From: Strigops habroptila
Lineage: Eukaryota; Chordata; Aves; Psittaciformes; Psittacidae
Direction: 5' to 3'
DNA length: 64,000 nt
Assembly (NCBI RefSeq): GCF_004027225.2
Contig: NC_044289.2
Location: forward strand, 3,461,761 to 3,525,760
Shown: one piece after another, positions 34,724-46,160 of the stretch
Layout of the letters: each line of letters begins with the position of its first letter
How positions within the stretch are numbered: position 1 is the first letter of the stretch
Position numbers and translations under genes: made by a program
Notes under the pieces: model-generated
What the model was told of the DNA's origin: nothing
Databases searched by the model: none
Seen by the model: the letters and a program-made list of their open reading frames with translations, nothing else

Positions 34724-37162
34724 TGCTGTGACCTGATGTGTGTAAGGGCTGGGAGCAGCCACATCCAGCACCTGCGCTTGGACGAGATACCTCACCACCA
34801 GCCACGATGACACGGTGACAGAGCCACGATGCAGCCAACTGCAATGGTGCCACGTGGAAGTGGCCCAGCATGAAAGTGTCTCTTTCCCCATAAAACACCC
34901 CAAAAGGAGGATCCACCCAGTGGCAGCAGCACAGACCTGGTCAGACAGCACTTGAGGATGCGCACGGGCAGAGCCAGCAGCGTCTCAGCATCTGCAACTA
35001 TCTCCAGCAGCACACCCAGAGGCTCCAAAATGTTGGGGGAAAATAAATATAGCTCAAAGGAGACTGAGAGATCGAAGGGAAATGGCCATTAGCAGCCCTC
35101 CATCTGCAGTCAAAGAGCCAGCCATGGCTGGCACTCTGGATCTAATGGGTTTTTAATATTCTCGTGGCACGCACTGTGGTATATATGGTAAGACACACTT
35201 GGAGGTCTTGCATGAGCACCATTACTCGGGGGGCTGCTCACAGAGTTCAAGCTCTTCCTTTCCCTGCCAGCTGCCTTGTAGATGTAGATGTTTCAATTAG
35301 TCTGTCAAGCTGCATCTTCCAAATTAAGATCAGAGAAGTGTCTCTGTCTTACATAGAAATAAAAAAAAAATATATATATATCCCTAAAAGGAAAAGAAAT
35401 GAACTCAGAAATTAATAAGGCTGATTGACAATGCTGCTTTGGAAACTCTGGTACCATATGGCATCCTTGAATGGCTGCAGTGCTGTTAGGATGGAGCTGA
35501 CCAGCTGGAGAGTTACTGTGGGTTGTTTGTAATTGTAATAATGGATATCAGATGGCTGGTGTGGAGCAGTTTATAAATGAGAACAGACAATGAGCCGCAG
35601 TGTTTGTCAGGAAATCATTGCTGATATGGGCTTTGTGCTCTCCACCACTCCCCATGTGAGCTGCCTGCTCCCAGGGCACCCTGTGCTGCTGGTTGGTCCG
35701 GCTCGGCCGGGAGATGCATGATCCCATGGCAGGAACGGCATCAGTGACCAGGGCGGGTAGTCCAGCCGTGAGCAGAGCTGCCAAAACACCCTCCTCACCC
35801 TCGTGGGCCTTTGGGCAGAGCCCCAGACACCACCGGGAGATGCCAACAGGGCTGATGTCCTCATGCAGGAAACGTGATGTGCAGCCGGGGCCTCTCCAAG
35901 GAAGCCAAAGCAAACAGGGATCCTGTTCGTTGGGGTTCACCAAAGCCTCAGGAGCCGTCCAGGCTCACAGGGCTGATGGGGGCTCAAATTCTGACACTTC
36001 CAGATTGGTTTTTGTGCTGAACAGCTGGAAAAATCATGACATTTCCGAATGTGCCAGTTAATGGCTTTTTATTTTTGTTTAAAGTCAGTAACAGTGAAAT
36101 TCATTTCAATTTCTGCTGATCCCTAGCTCTGCAGCTTATCACATACACCAAAGCCTGAGTTTGGAACGAAAATATCACACACTTGTTCCCTTACCTTTTC
36201 CAAAACAAACTTCCATCCAAATTAACAGAGGGCATTGTTGAGCTGGAACATCCCGTGTGCTGGAGCCACCCTGTGCCACACCACCGGGCAGCGAGCCCCA
36301 GCCCAGGGGACCTGGGGCAGGAGGTGGCTGGGGCAGAAGGCTGCATTCGAGGCTCAGATGCTACACCTAGTTTTAATTCTCTAGCATTCCTGGAGTATTT
36401 TTTCCCCCCAAATATATAAAAATAAGCCATAACCAAATTATAACCACCCGGCAGCGGGGCTGGGCAGAGCCGGGCGATGCGGCAGGGCAGGAGGAGCACA
36501 CCCATGTGTTATTTCGCACCCATGGACAATGCACACCCACAAACCCAAACCCTGCTGGTCTCCTTCTGGGCTCGGCAGCCCTGGTGCTGGGATGGAAGGA
36601 GTCCCGGCACTGCTGGTTCATCAGCTCCAGGCTTCAGGCATCTCTGGAGCCAGGGCCAGGGAGCAGCGGGTGCTCCGGGACTGGCCAGCCGGCAGCAGGG
36701 AGAGCTTTCTAGGAAAGCAATCTCCATGGGAAGGTGGCCAGGAATGGAGCTGGGGCCAAGGCATGTGCCAAGCACTGGGCAGAGCATCCATGAGCCAACA
36801 TGCCCCTCTGCAGGGCATCTCCACAGCCTTGAGACACTCCAACCTCTCCAGCTCGCTGCACAGAGCGATTGCAGACACTGCAGGGGGTACCTGGGAGCCC
36901 CACATCCAACACAGCACTTGACCTGTGAGATCCCACCAGCCATGTCCAGGGGGCACAGAGATGCTGGTGGGCAAGGGCATGGCCTGGGGGAATCATTCCC
37001 ACCCTCAGAGCAAACCTTCCCTCTTGTCCATCATTTCCAGCCCTCGCTACCCATAACAGAATTGCTGCTCTCTGGCTTTGTTCAGATAAGAAATGAAATA
37101 TTTCTTCTACGTATTTATTTTATGTATTATGCATCTTTTTTTTATATTTACGTATTTATATT
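34724..37162. other. Intergenic, one exon-like patch
   Basis: Unique sequence. 34937-35022 on the minus strand has splice-like edges and a leucine-rich frame. Otherwise only low-complexity AT stretches. Confidence 0.4.
35359..35382. repeat. A-run and (AT)n low-complexity stretch
   Basis: AAATAAAAAAAAAA followed by five or so TA steps. Confidence 0.85.
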
Positions 37163-37227
37163 TATAGAAGCACAGACTGGTTTGGGTTGGAAGGGACCTT
37201 AAAGCTCATCCAGTTCCAACCCCCTGC
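37163..37227 (-). mobile_element. CR1 LINE tail remnant
   Basis: 65-bp tail (CAGACTGGTTTGGGTTGG to CCAACCCCCTGCC) inside an AT-rich stretch. Confidence 0.88.
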
Positions 37228-38970
37228 CTTGGAGTTTTAGATATATTCTTCTTTGCACATACATAAGAATTTTTATGTATTCTCTTATATGTTGTATTTA
37301 TTCTTATATAAAGTTTTATATAATCTTACTTACACATTTCTTCTATATTATAGAAATATTTCTTAGAATCCTCACATAAAACCCTTTGTCAAGGTGGAAA
37401 TGGGCAGGGCAGAGCAATTACAGTGTGTGACTGAAATCAGCAGGCAGGAAACTTGCTCTAAACCGTCTCCCCTACCTGAGCTCTGCAGTTATTTCCCTGA
37501 AGAAAGACCAACTCCTGTTTCCAGCTCTGAAAACATCTTCATACCAGGGCATGGCTCTTCCTCAAAACTCCAGGGTTCCTTTTTTTCCCAGTTCAGAGAG
37601 GATTATTTGAGTCTGTTTGTTTGGAGCCTCAGTTTCTAGGTTCTCATATAAATACAACTAACCCATTCATTTTAACAGCGGAGATTCAGGGTTAGTCTTA
37701 TTTATATCAACCGCTATTTAGGGAAAACTGGTATTTGATTACCAGGCACCAAATGTCATCACCAATTGGTTTTAATTAGTAAGGGGATGCAGACAGGAGA
37801 CACGAGTGTGTTTTGGACACCCCCTCCGGAGCTGGACCCATCCCAAGAAGTGGGAGGGTGACGGCATTGCCCAGACCCAGTCATTGCATCCCCATCCCTC
37901 ATCCCCACAGACCCGATCGCACCCTCCGGCGTTAGCCTGGAGCTGTGACTCGATGGAAACCTCCCCAGCTTTCCCAGCTCAACTCTGGCTGACCTCCTCA
38001 GCAGCTGAACTGAGGGGGGAAGCGAAGTCAGAAACAGCCCAGAGCTGTCAAAGCTTGTTTGTGCTTCCCCCAGCCCCGGTCCCCTGCAACGAGCTGCAGG
38101 TTCCCCCTTTGACTTGGGCACAGCAGAGCATTGCTTACCACTCACTGTCATGTTTTAAATCACTGTAACTGCAAGCCCTGCCGTGCAATGTCAGCAGTTT
38201 CAGTGCAAAGAGGTTTGGATTTCAAAAGAAAGATGTATTCAACATGAGCTCTTACTCAAATACGCTATTTTCTCCAGCACAGGCACTCCGGAAGTGCTGA
38301 GCACCCCAGGTTAGTGCAGCCCTTCAAGCACCCTATAGCTCATGCGGTTTCGTGCACTCAGCTTGGCTTGACGTCACTTTTGGGGTGTCATGTGTTTAAT
38401 CTGCCCCCATCACCCCCCCACTGCCTGCAGAGGGGCCCCACTCGCAGCCGTGCCGGTGTCATTGTTGGGTTTTCTTTTACAGGGGTAATAGAACCTACCC
38501 ACATCCTCCTGCCCGCCCGCTCCCAGCCACATGCTGCTGCATTAATGGGTTTACTTTGCCTCCGAACCCGGGTGTCACTTTGTCATCCCAAGCCAGCAGC
38601 TGCCCAGCGGGCCAGTGGCAGGTGGCAGCCCCATGTCCCCCTGTACGGGATGTGATGCTCATGGGATCAGTGTGTCCTGGAGGGATGGATTCGGGTTCCC
38701 CAGCTCCGCCATCTCCCTGTGCCCCTTCTCTCCCCTTCCATAGGAGGTTGAAAAGCCATGAATCTGCTGGGGGGAGTTGAAAATCCAAGGTAGGAGCCGT
38801 GTGAGAGCCAGGAGGGGCACGTGGAGCATGACCCATGCACAGCCACACCAGTCCAAAGCCCTTATCCCACCTGATGGGTGGGATAAGCACCACAGCCAGA
38901 TGCGGGATGCAGGAGGGAATGAGCACCACAGCCAGTTGGGAAGAGCCATCTCCAGCGAGGAGGAAGATGA
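37228..38970. other. Intergenic, AT-rich then unique
   Basis: 37230-37370 is AT-rich low complexity. The rest is unique, with no exon recognised. Confidence 0.5.
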
Positions 38971-39098
38971 TCATAGAATCATGGAATGGTTTGGGTTGGA
39001 AGGGACCTTCAAAGCTCATCTAGTCCAATCCCCCTGCAATGAGCAGGGACACCTTCAACTACACCAGGTTGTCAGAGCCACATCCAGCCTGGCTGGAT
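38971..39098 (-). mobile_element. CR1 LINE tail, intermediate group
   Basis: TCATAGAATCATGGAATGG, then the tail with AATGAGCAGGGACACCTTCA and CAACTACACCAGGTTG, which differ from the young group. Confidence 0.9.
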
Positions 39099-42000
39099 GA
39101 TGAAAGTGCCAGGGATGAAGCCAAGGAGGTGCGTTCGGAGCACAGGGGTGAAATAAAGTCAGTGGGTGATGGCAGAAGTGCTGAGCAGTAAGAGGCACCT
39201 AAAGCTCCTTCTGCTTCAGACATCTGCAAAAAATAGCCTGCTAAAGCTGGAACGGGGCTCCTACCCCTGCCCCACTCATCCCTTCTTTACTGAGAGCCTC
39301 AATACCTTGAGGGTGACAGCTAATCTTTGCTTTGTGTCTGTTTTGGCCACACATATCCCAAAACGATAAAGAAATGATAAAACACTGTAGCAAACCCCCA
39401 AAAAGCACTGGGTGCTCACTTTAGGATGGGGATGGCCAGGAGATCTCTTCCTGGAGGAGCAGCAGAAACAAGGGACAACCTGGGGTGCGCAGTGAGCCTC
39501 ATCCCGAGCCTGGTTGTGCTCTGATGGCAGCTTTGGTTGCAATTTGTATAACACTTATGGGATGCACCCCCAGGCTGGAGCTGGAGCACAGTGTCGGGGC
39601 TGGTGGTGATGCACCCCGGGACAGCCCTCCTGCCTCCCCAGAGCCCCTGTGCACGAGGCTCTGCTCTGAGCACCCCCGAACCCCTCATCCTCCAGCCCAT
39701 CTGCCGCTGGAATCCCCGCTGCCGCCAGGGCGGCTCCTGCTCCTCATTAGAGGTCGCAGCCCCCGAGCAAAGATTAATCTGGTGCTTGTGTGAATTTATC
39801 TGCTTGAAAAGAGAGGGACCGGCTCTGACCTCGCAGTCTGGAGACTGGTGGGAGTTTGCCGTCCCCTGAGCTGTCAAGCCAATTCCCTGCAGTACCAAGC
39901 TGTTGTTCTTGGCATCTGCTAGGCAGAAAGACTACGAAACACCCCAAATATCTGTTTGTTTTCAAAGGTAAATATTAATTTCAGGATGCTGTTTACACAA
40001 GCAGACTCTTCGAGCTTGAAGTCACTGCCTTTTGCTGGTGTCACATGGTGTTAGTGTGTATTTAACATTTATTTAACTCTACTTGGTCCTGCTCATGCCA
40101 GATGGCAGGCAGCCTGTGCGGCTCGGCACGGGCGCAGCTGAGCACTGCTCTCAAGCAAGCAAAGGAGCTGGTTTGAGATGGCAAGTTAAAAGTTTGAGCA
40201 GTTTTGGGGCTGCAGGTCCCCGAACAACACCAAAACACGCTGTGGCTCTGGCATCCCCGAGGCTGGATGGTGTCCCTGCTCCCAAAAGCACAGCAGAAGC
40301 CAAAAGCAAGACAACCTGGGAAGCATCATCACCTGACAAGTCCAAATCAGCACAAGGGCTGGGATTTCCTCAGCTCTTGCTGTGCACTGGTGCCAGGAAA
40401 GGGTCTGACAACTTGCTTTCAACTTGTTGGCTCTGCATCACCTTGGCCTGATCCTGCCTGGCACTGAGCTCTCCCACTGCCCATGGGGAGCATGGCTGTG
40501 GACCCTGGCAGAGGCCATCATGGTTTGCATGCACCGGTGGGAAACGCAGAGCTGAAACCCTGAGCTGCACAAGGGTACGAGTGCCCGGCCAGAGGTGACC
40601 TGGAGGAGCAGATGACAGGAGAAAGGACCCTCTTGCTGCCCCCTGAGATGCTGACCAATGTTTCTTCACCTCAGTGAAGAGCTGAGAGATCTCACAAAGG
40701 GATGCACACCCCTGATACACAGCCCTGACTAGTGAATGCTCACAAGTCTCTTTTCAGCCCCTCCAGCCGTTTCCTCTCCCAGCACAGGGCATTTTGGGGG
40801 TAAGGCAGCACTGCTGGTGTCACTGCTTTCCCAAACATACAGAAACGCAGCCAGATGGCCTTTGGAAAACAAATTTGATATTCAAGACAATATCACCATC
40901 TTTATGGCTGCAGCAGGCACCCATCAGCTTGAATATAGAAACAAGGAAGATCTGAGATGGTTTCAGGGGCAGCATTACAGTTTCTGAGGCAGGCTGGACA
41001 CTCTCGGGTTCAAACATGCATATTTGAAGAGAGGGACCTGCATGATAAATAATGTCCTCAGATTTTATCACAGAATTATTGCCTGTTTGGGCTCAATAGC
41101 TGCTGTATGCTCTGCCTCCAACCTGGTGAACAGGGCTCATCCCAGCCCTCCTCTGCTCCAGCAGTTCTTGCTCGGTGAGGTCCCACCCTGGTGCTCTGGG
41201 CAATGCTGACCTGCCTTTGTGCACTCACACGGTGCCAGGAGAAACACGGACTGGACACCAGGAGCTACCTTGGGAAACTCCACCAAGCTCCAGCCTCTCC
41301 TTCTGGCACCATCTGCCCCGCTGCTCTCATTCGGTTCTCGCCCATGTTAATGATGCTTGTGCTGAACTTCCCGTCCTGCCTTGTTTTGAAAGCCAGTTCC
41401 CAGCGAGAGAAGAGGGCAGGTTACTCTGCCATGACCTGTGCTGTAGATAAACCCTTTATCTTATTTCCCATGCATTTTTATGGCAGTAATTACTCTTTCT
41501 TCATCATTTCTAGAGCTACACATGCCAGTGAGATGAAAGATTTCTAAATAACGTTCCCTCTTGCTCTTATGCTTGCTATTCTTTGATCAGACCTGTTAAT
41601 CCTTGCCACCACATTTGTGTCTCCTGTAAAGGAAATGGCAGGACTGAGCTGGTGTGGGACCTAGGAGGGGACAGCAAAAGGGTGACGAAGAGGCAGGACA
41701 AGGCTGAAGGAACTGAGCTGTGGGGAGCAAGAATGGGCATCGTCTCTGACTGAAAGAGCATGTCCCAGCCTAGGGCCATGATCATCAACTGAGATCTACC
41801 TAGCTCCCTCTTTTTAACATGGGTCTGCAGAGAGGAGAGCAACCTTCAGCTGCTGTCAGCTACATCACCAGCTGCAGGGAGAGAGATACCTCAGCACCTC
41901 AGGCCTGCTGGTGAACCCCCTTGCTCCAAACCCTGCTGTACAGGGCTCACACAAACCCTCCCTTGGGAAGAACAGGAGCAAGGTTGCAAAGTGCTGCTCC

Positions 42001-45000
42001 CAGAGGCTGAGCTTCCCACCTCTGTCAGGTTGGGGTACAGGACTTATTCAGAGAGGGACTCAAGGCCATGCAATGAAGGAGGTTTCCTTTGGTACGACCT
42101 TTTCAGGAGCTGGAGCAGAAGCTCAAGGAACACAGTGAGCGAAAGAGGATCAAACCCAGAAGGGTGCTTTACATCAGTGCTCGGGTATGGGTGAGGATGT
42201 GTATTTATAGTCCTAAAATGCTGTTTGCAAAACTGGATGCTCAGTCGGGTATGATATATGTCTACAGATTGAGACATACATATTTACCTCTCTAGGACAT
42301 GTGTGCTCCCATACTGCACAGGGCTGAGAAGTCTTCTTTTTCTTGCCCCAGATAAAAGAAGAGGGTTCCAAGTGAAGTCCATGTGCCCGCAGAGCATGTT
42401 CTCTAATGCACAAGCCTGTTTCAAGGACATACAGAAACATCAGGTGAGTGAACAGGTGTTGCTCTGTTGGACACAGATCATAAATCCAGACTCACAAAGG
42501 CTGGTGGGGTTTTTCTCTTAGAGCAAATAAACGCTGCTCTGTGTACCGATGTACCGACAGAGCAAGAACTGCGACTGAGCCCTTCATCTCATGGCTGTTG
42601 GTGTTCCCCAAGCTCTACCCCAGCTCCAGAGAGCACGAGACAAGCTCAGCTCACTGTATGGCTTAAAACCTGGGGCACTGGAGGTGGGGAAGGGGCACTC
42701 CCCGCAGGGTGACATGGTCTCCCTGCTCACAGACCGTCAGGATCTGGAGCTTATCCTCCCTACAGGACCATGCCCATGACCCAGGTCTCGCCCACAACTT
42801 GGCACCACTCCTGAGAAGGAGCATGAAAAGCCCATTCTCTGCTCACCCCTCTCTGTCTCTGTAGAAGAGACTTGCTGAAGGATCAGCAGGATGGCCACAC
42901 CTAAAACATGAGCTTGCTTCCATGGGGAAGTCACATGTAACTATGGAAATGTCCCCAAAGCTCCTAGGTCTTTCATCAGCATTGAGGTCTGCAAGATCAA
43001 GCCCTGTATGTACCCCATCCCGCCACTCTGCAGGTATTATGAGTGTTATTTAGCACAATCTTCTCCTCTTTGGGGTTTCCCTCTGCAGAGTTTCATCTTT
43101 AGAAACAAAGCATCAATGCAGACCCTGTAATGAAGCTGTTTTGTGCCCACCATGGCTGTACCTGGGCAACACCAACGCTGTTGTACAGAAAGGAAGATGA
43201 AAAATACCTTTACTCCTCCTTCAAACCTTTCCCCAGCACATCTCAGGGCTCGGCTTTGTGGCCCCAGTCCTTCTCACCGTCTCCCCATCCCGAACAATGA
43301 CACTTCACACTAGGGCATGTCCTCCCAACATCATGGTGCCCATGAGGGATGGGACACGGAGCAGAGCAGCAACAGCCCCATGCCATCAGCACAGCAGTTC
43401 CCATCTCCTCCCCTGTGCTCAGGCACATGGAGGGCTCCAGCACGGATGAACCTCGGGGAGACGCCGGGCTGTGGATGGGGAGCATGGCCCAGCAGCTTGG
43501 GGAGCTGCTCCCATTATGTTGGTGAAGCCTCCGATGGAGCCCAGCCTGATACTCTCCTAGTGGCTTCACAGGCTTTGCAGACCAGCTAAATTAAAACAAA
43601 GCTCTTATCAGCACCCCACACAACAGCCCCTTCTGCTTCACCAGCGTAGATTTGGCCACAGCGAGGCTGCTGATGACACTGAAATGAAGTGGTGGTAAAC
43701 ACGGGCCAGAGCCAAGCTGCAGCCAGCGTGGCAGGAGATAAGAGCTGTGTGTGGGATGCAGGCTCTGGCAGACAGAATGGTCCAGGGAAGCGCTGGTGCC
43801 TCGCAAGGGGAAGAGGCAAAGCCACGAAGTTAAGCAAGGATGATGAGACTAGACGGATGGTCCTGTCATTTTAGCAGAAATTTGGATCTGTTCCATCGTG
43901 GGACATCTGGGCCCAAGAGATGCCTGTTCCTGGCCAGCAAACTCAAAAGGAGCCTGTGGCTCCCTCAGCATCCAGAGCTAACCACTGCCGAGCTGCAGTG
44001 CACCACAGCTCACCCATAGCTGGGCTTTCGACAGGCTGCTGGCCAGCAACCACCAGCCCATGGCTGGGGAAGTCCAAACCCAGTTTGTTGGGAGCATGGT
44101 CCTACTGGGAAACAGCAGCCCTGTGTGCCCTTTTTCCCCAAGAGCTCACAGCACTTACTGCCTTGGTTATACAGGCAGGGACTTGAGGGGATGGAGAGTG
44201 CCAGTTTGGATCTCCTGCTCCATGCCAAGAGCTCCCCTTCACGGGTGATAAGCTCTGCCTCAAGGCTGAGGCAAGAGACAGCAAGTCGTTGAGAGCCACA
44301 CTGGTTCCAGTGTGACTTGTTAACTGGTGGTGAGGACATCTCCCTAGGACAAGAGACTAGGTGCTGGCCCTGCTTCCAGGACCACATATACGTTTTATTG
44401 CTGGGAACAAAGACCTTGGGTATAACTCAATTTGCAGACACATGATCTTCCTCCTACAGCTACTTCCAAGTGCGTCAGGAAGTCCCTAACCCTGCTGGCC
44501 TGTTTGCTGTTTCCCTAGAGAACACCTCTGATGGCAAGTCCCTCCAGGAGGGGACCAAGGTTGTGTGCTTAATGATATGTCTCAGATCCCAACAGGACTT
44601 CGGCACAAGGCTGCAGCCTCGACAAACCCCTGGCAGGACGCTCAGGCTCTCAATGAAGCTCTCATGATCACAAATTCTGGCATTTCTGGGCCTTGAGGAA
44701 CCTACCAGAGGTAAATGGCTCTCAAGGTTTGGACTTTGGACATCTCAGCTCTGATGTGGATATTTGACTTAACTTCTGGGGTTTTTTCCATGTAAATCTA
44801 AAGGTGATTTCCTGTGGCCAGACTGCCTTGGGGTACTTGTGGAAAGGCAGCAGCCCATGGGAGGTCTCCTGGCACACAGAGCTCCCTGGCCAACAAAGTC
44901 AAACCTAACCAAGGGAGCTTGTAGCAAGGCTTTTCAGGTCCCCCCTTTCCACAGAAGAAGGACCATGGAGTTAGTCGGTCCTTGGGAAAAGCCCCATTCT

Positions 45001-45039
45001 TCCTTATTGCAGCCTTTCAATAGACAAAGGCTTCTAAGA
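39099..45039. other. CBFA2T2 upstream spacer, repeat-free
   Basis: Almost 6 kb without a CR1 copy, the longest such stretch outside SNTA1 and the 46-54 kb intron. No coding exon recognised. Likely to hold cis-regulatory sequence, by inference only. Confidence 0.45.
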
Positions 45040-45278
45040 TGGGGACTTGTCACCAAGGCTTGTAGAGACAAGACAAAGGGCAGAGGATTTGGAAGAGGGT
45101 CAGTTTAGATTTAAGGAAGACAGTTTTTACGCTGAAGGTGGTGAGACACTGGTTACCCAGAGGAGTTGTGGGGGCATGAAGGTTGGATGAGGCTTAGAGC
45201 CACCTCATCACGGTGCAAAACATCCCTGGAGCAGGACTAGAGGATGTCCAACATCCCTCCCAACCCAAACCATGATTC
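45040..45278 (+). mobile_element. CR1 LINE tail, old and divergent
   Basis: GGTCAGTTTAGATTTAAGGA, CACTGGTTACCCAGAGGAGT, and CCCTCCCAACCCAAACCATG identify a worn CR1 end about 450 bp upstream of the CBFA2T2 exon. Confidence 0.8.
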
Positions 45279-45539
45279 TCCACATCACTTGTCCTGCACC
45301 TCTTGAAACATCACCTCGAGAACCCCCAGGACACCCTGGCTACCTAAACTGAAACCACCCCTTCGAGGCGTGGGGCTGCGGGGAATGCCATGGGGCAGCT
45401 CGGACACTCGGGTTGCTTCCACCGCAGCGCAGCCTCCGGTGCTGTAACACCTAGGGGGCAATGGGGAAGCCTCGCTGCAGCGGGTGAGGTGATTTTGGGG
45501 AGGCCACACGCCCCAGTGAGGCTGAAATCCATCATTCAA

Positions 45540-46160
45540 GTCATCTACAAAGCGTGCCCTCAAAGCGGGGCGCCCCGCTCCGGTAGCTGGCGGCTGGCTG
45601 AGCCTCCGGCGGCCTTACCGGGGCGGGCCGGGTAGGCCGCGCCCCCGGTAGCGTCACGGCGAAGGGCCGGGCCGGGCCGGTGGGGCCGTGGCGGGGAGCG
45701 GGAGGAGGCGCCGAGGAGCCGGGCGATGGTGGGGATCCCGGGCGGCTGCCAGTGTAAGAGCCGCGGCGCGGGGGGAGGCGCCGGCCCGCTCGGCGCCGCT
45801 CGGACGGGGGCGAAGGGCCTAGCGGGGCCGGGAACGGGGCCGGGCGGCGGCGGGGACGCCTCGGCCTGGCCGGGCCGCGGGCGGCGGGAGGCGGCGCGGG
45901 GGAGCGGGGCTCAGCGCCCGCGGGGGTTCGGGGGGGCGCTGCGCTGGGCTCTGCCCGCGGCACACGTGTGTGTGTTGGACCGCAGTGTGGGTCGGTGCGT
46001 GGTGCTCACATGCGGTTCATTGCTCTCAAAGCGGGGGGCAGCCGGGCCGGGGGCAGCCTCGGGGACCCCCCGTCCGCGAAACCAGCCCCGCGGGTGTGTG
46101 CGTGTTTTCCGCGCTGGATGCGGCTCCATGACCCGGCGTGGGGCAGGGCCGGTGCCTGCA
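45540..46160 (+). promoter_or_regulatory. CBFA2T2: CpG-island promoter of the CBFA2T2-like gene
   Basis: Densest CpG stretch of the window. Upstream of the ATG it has a GC box (GGGGCGGGCC, 45620-45629), a GCGCCCCC motif and a CRE-like half site (GCGTCACG, 45651-45658). No TATA. The island runs on through the exon and the first 400 bp of intron. CTCAAAGCGGGG occurs twice, at about 45558 and 46026. Confidence 0.72.
45726..45753 (+). CDS. CBFA2T2: Probable first coding exon of CBFA2T2 (MTGR1), partial gene
   Basis: ATG at 45726 inside a strong CpG island opens MVGIPGGCQ, followed by one base T and a consensus donor GTAAGA at 45754. One human CBFA2T2 (MTGR1) isoform starts MVGVPG and shortly reaches a Cys before EKRVPAMPG; here the split codon T|GY would also give Cys if the next exon begins GY. 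Strand, place and divergent order next to SNTA1 fit human 20q11. CBFA2T2 is a nuclear MTG/ETO-family corepressor (NHR domains, MYND zinc finger) that recruits HDAC-NCoR complexes. The rest of the gene lies beyond the window; I found no downstream coding exon before 64000. Identity rests on nine residues plus synteny. Confidence 0.68.

Noticed and set aside
42104-42140. Micro-exon candidate, TTTTCAG then a Glu/Lys-rich frame and GTGAGC
   Set aside because: About 30 bp, no homology, and such AG/GT pairs are common by chance.
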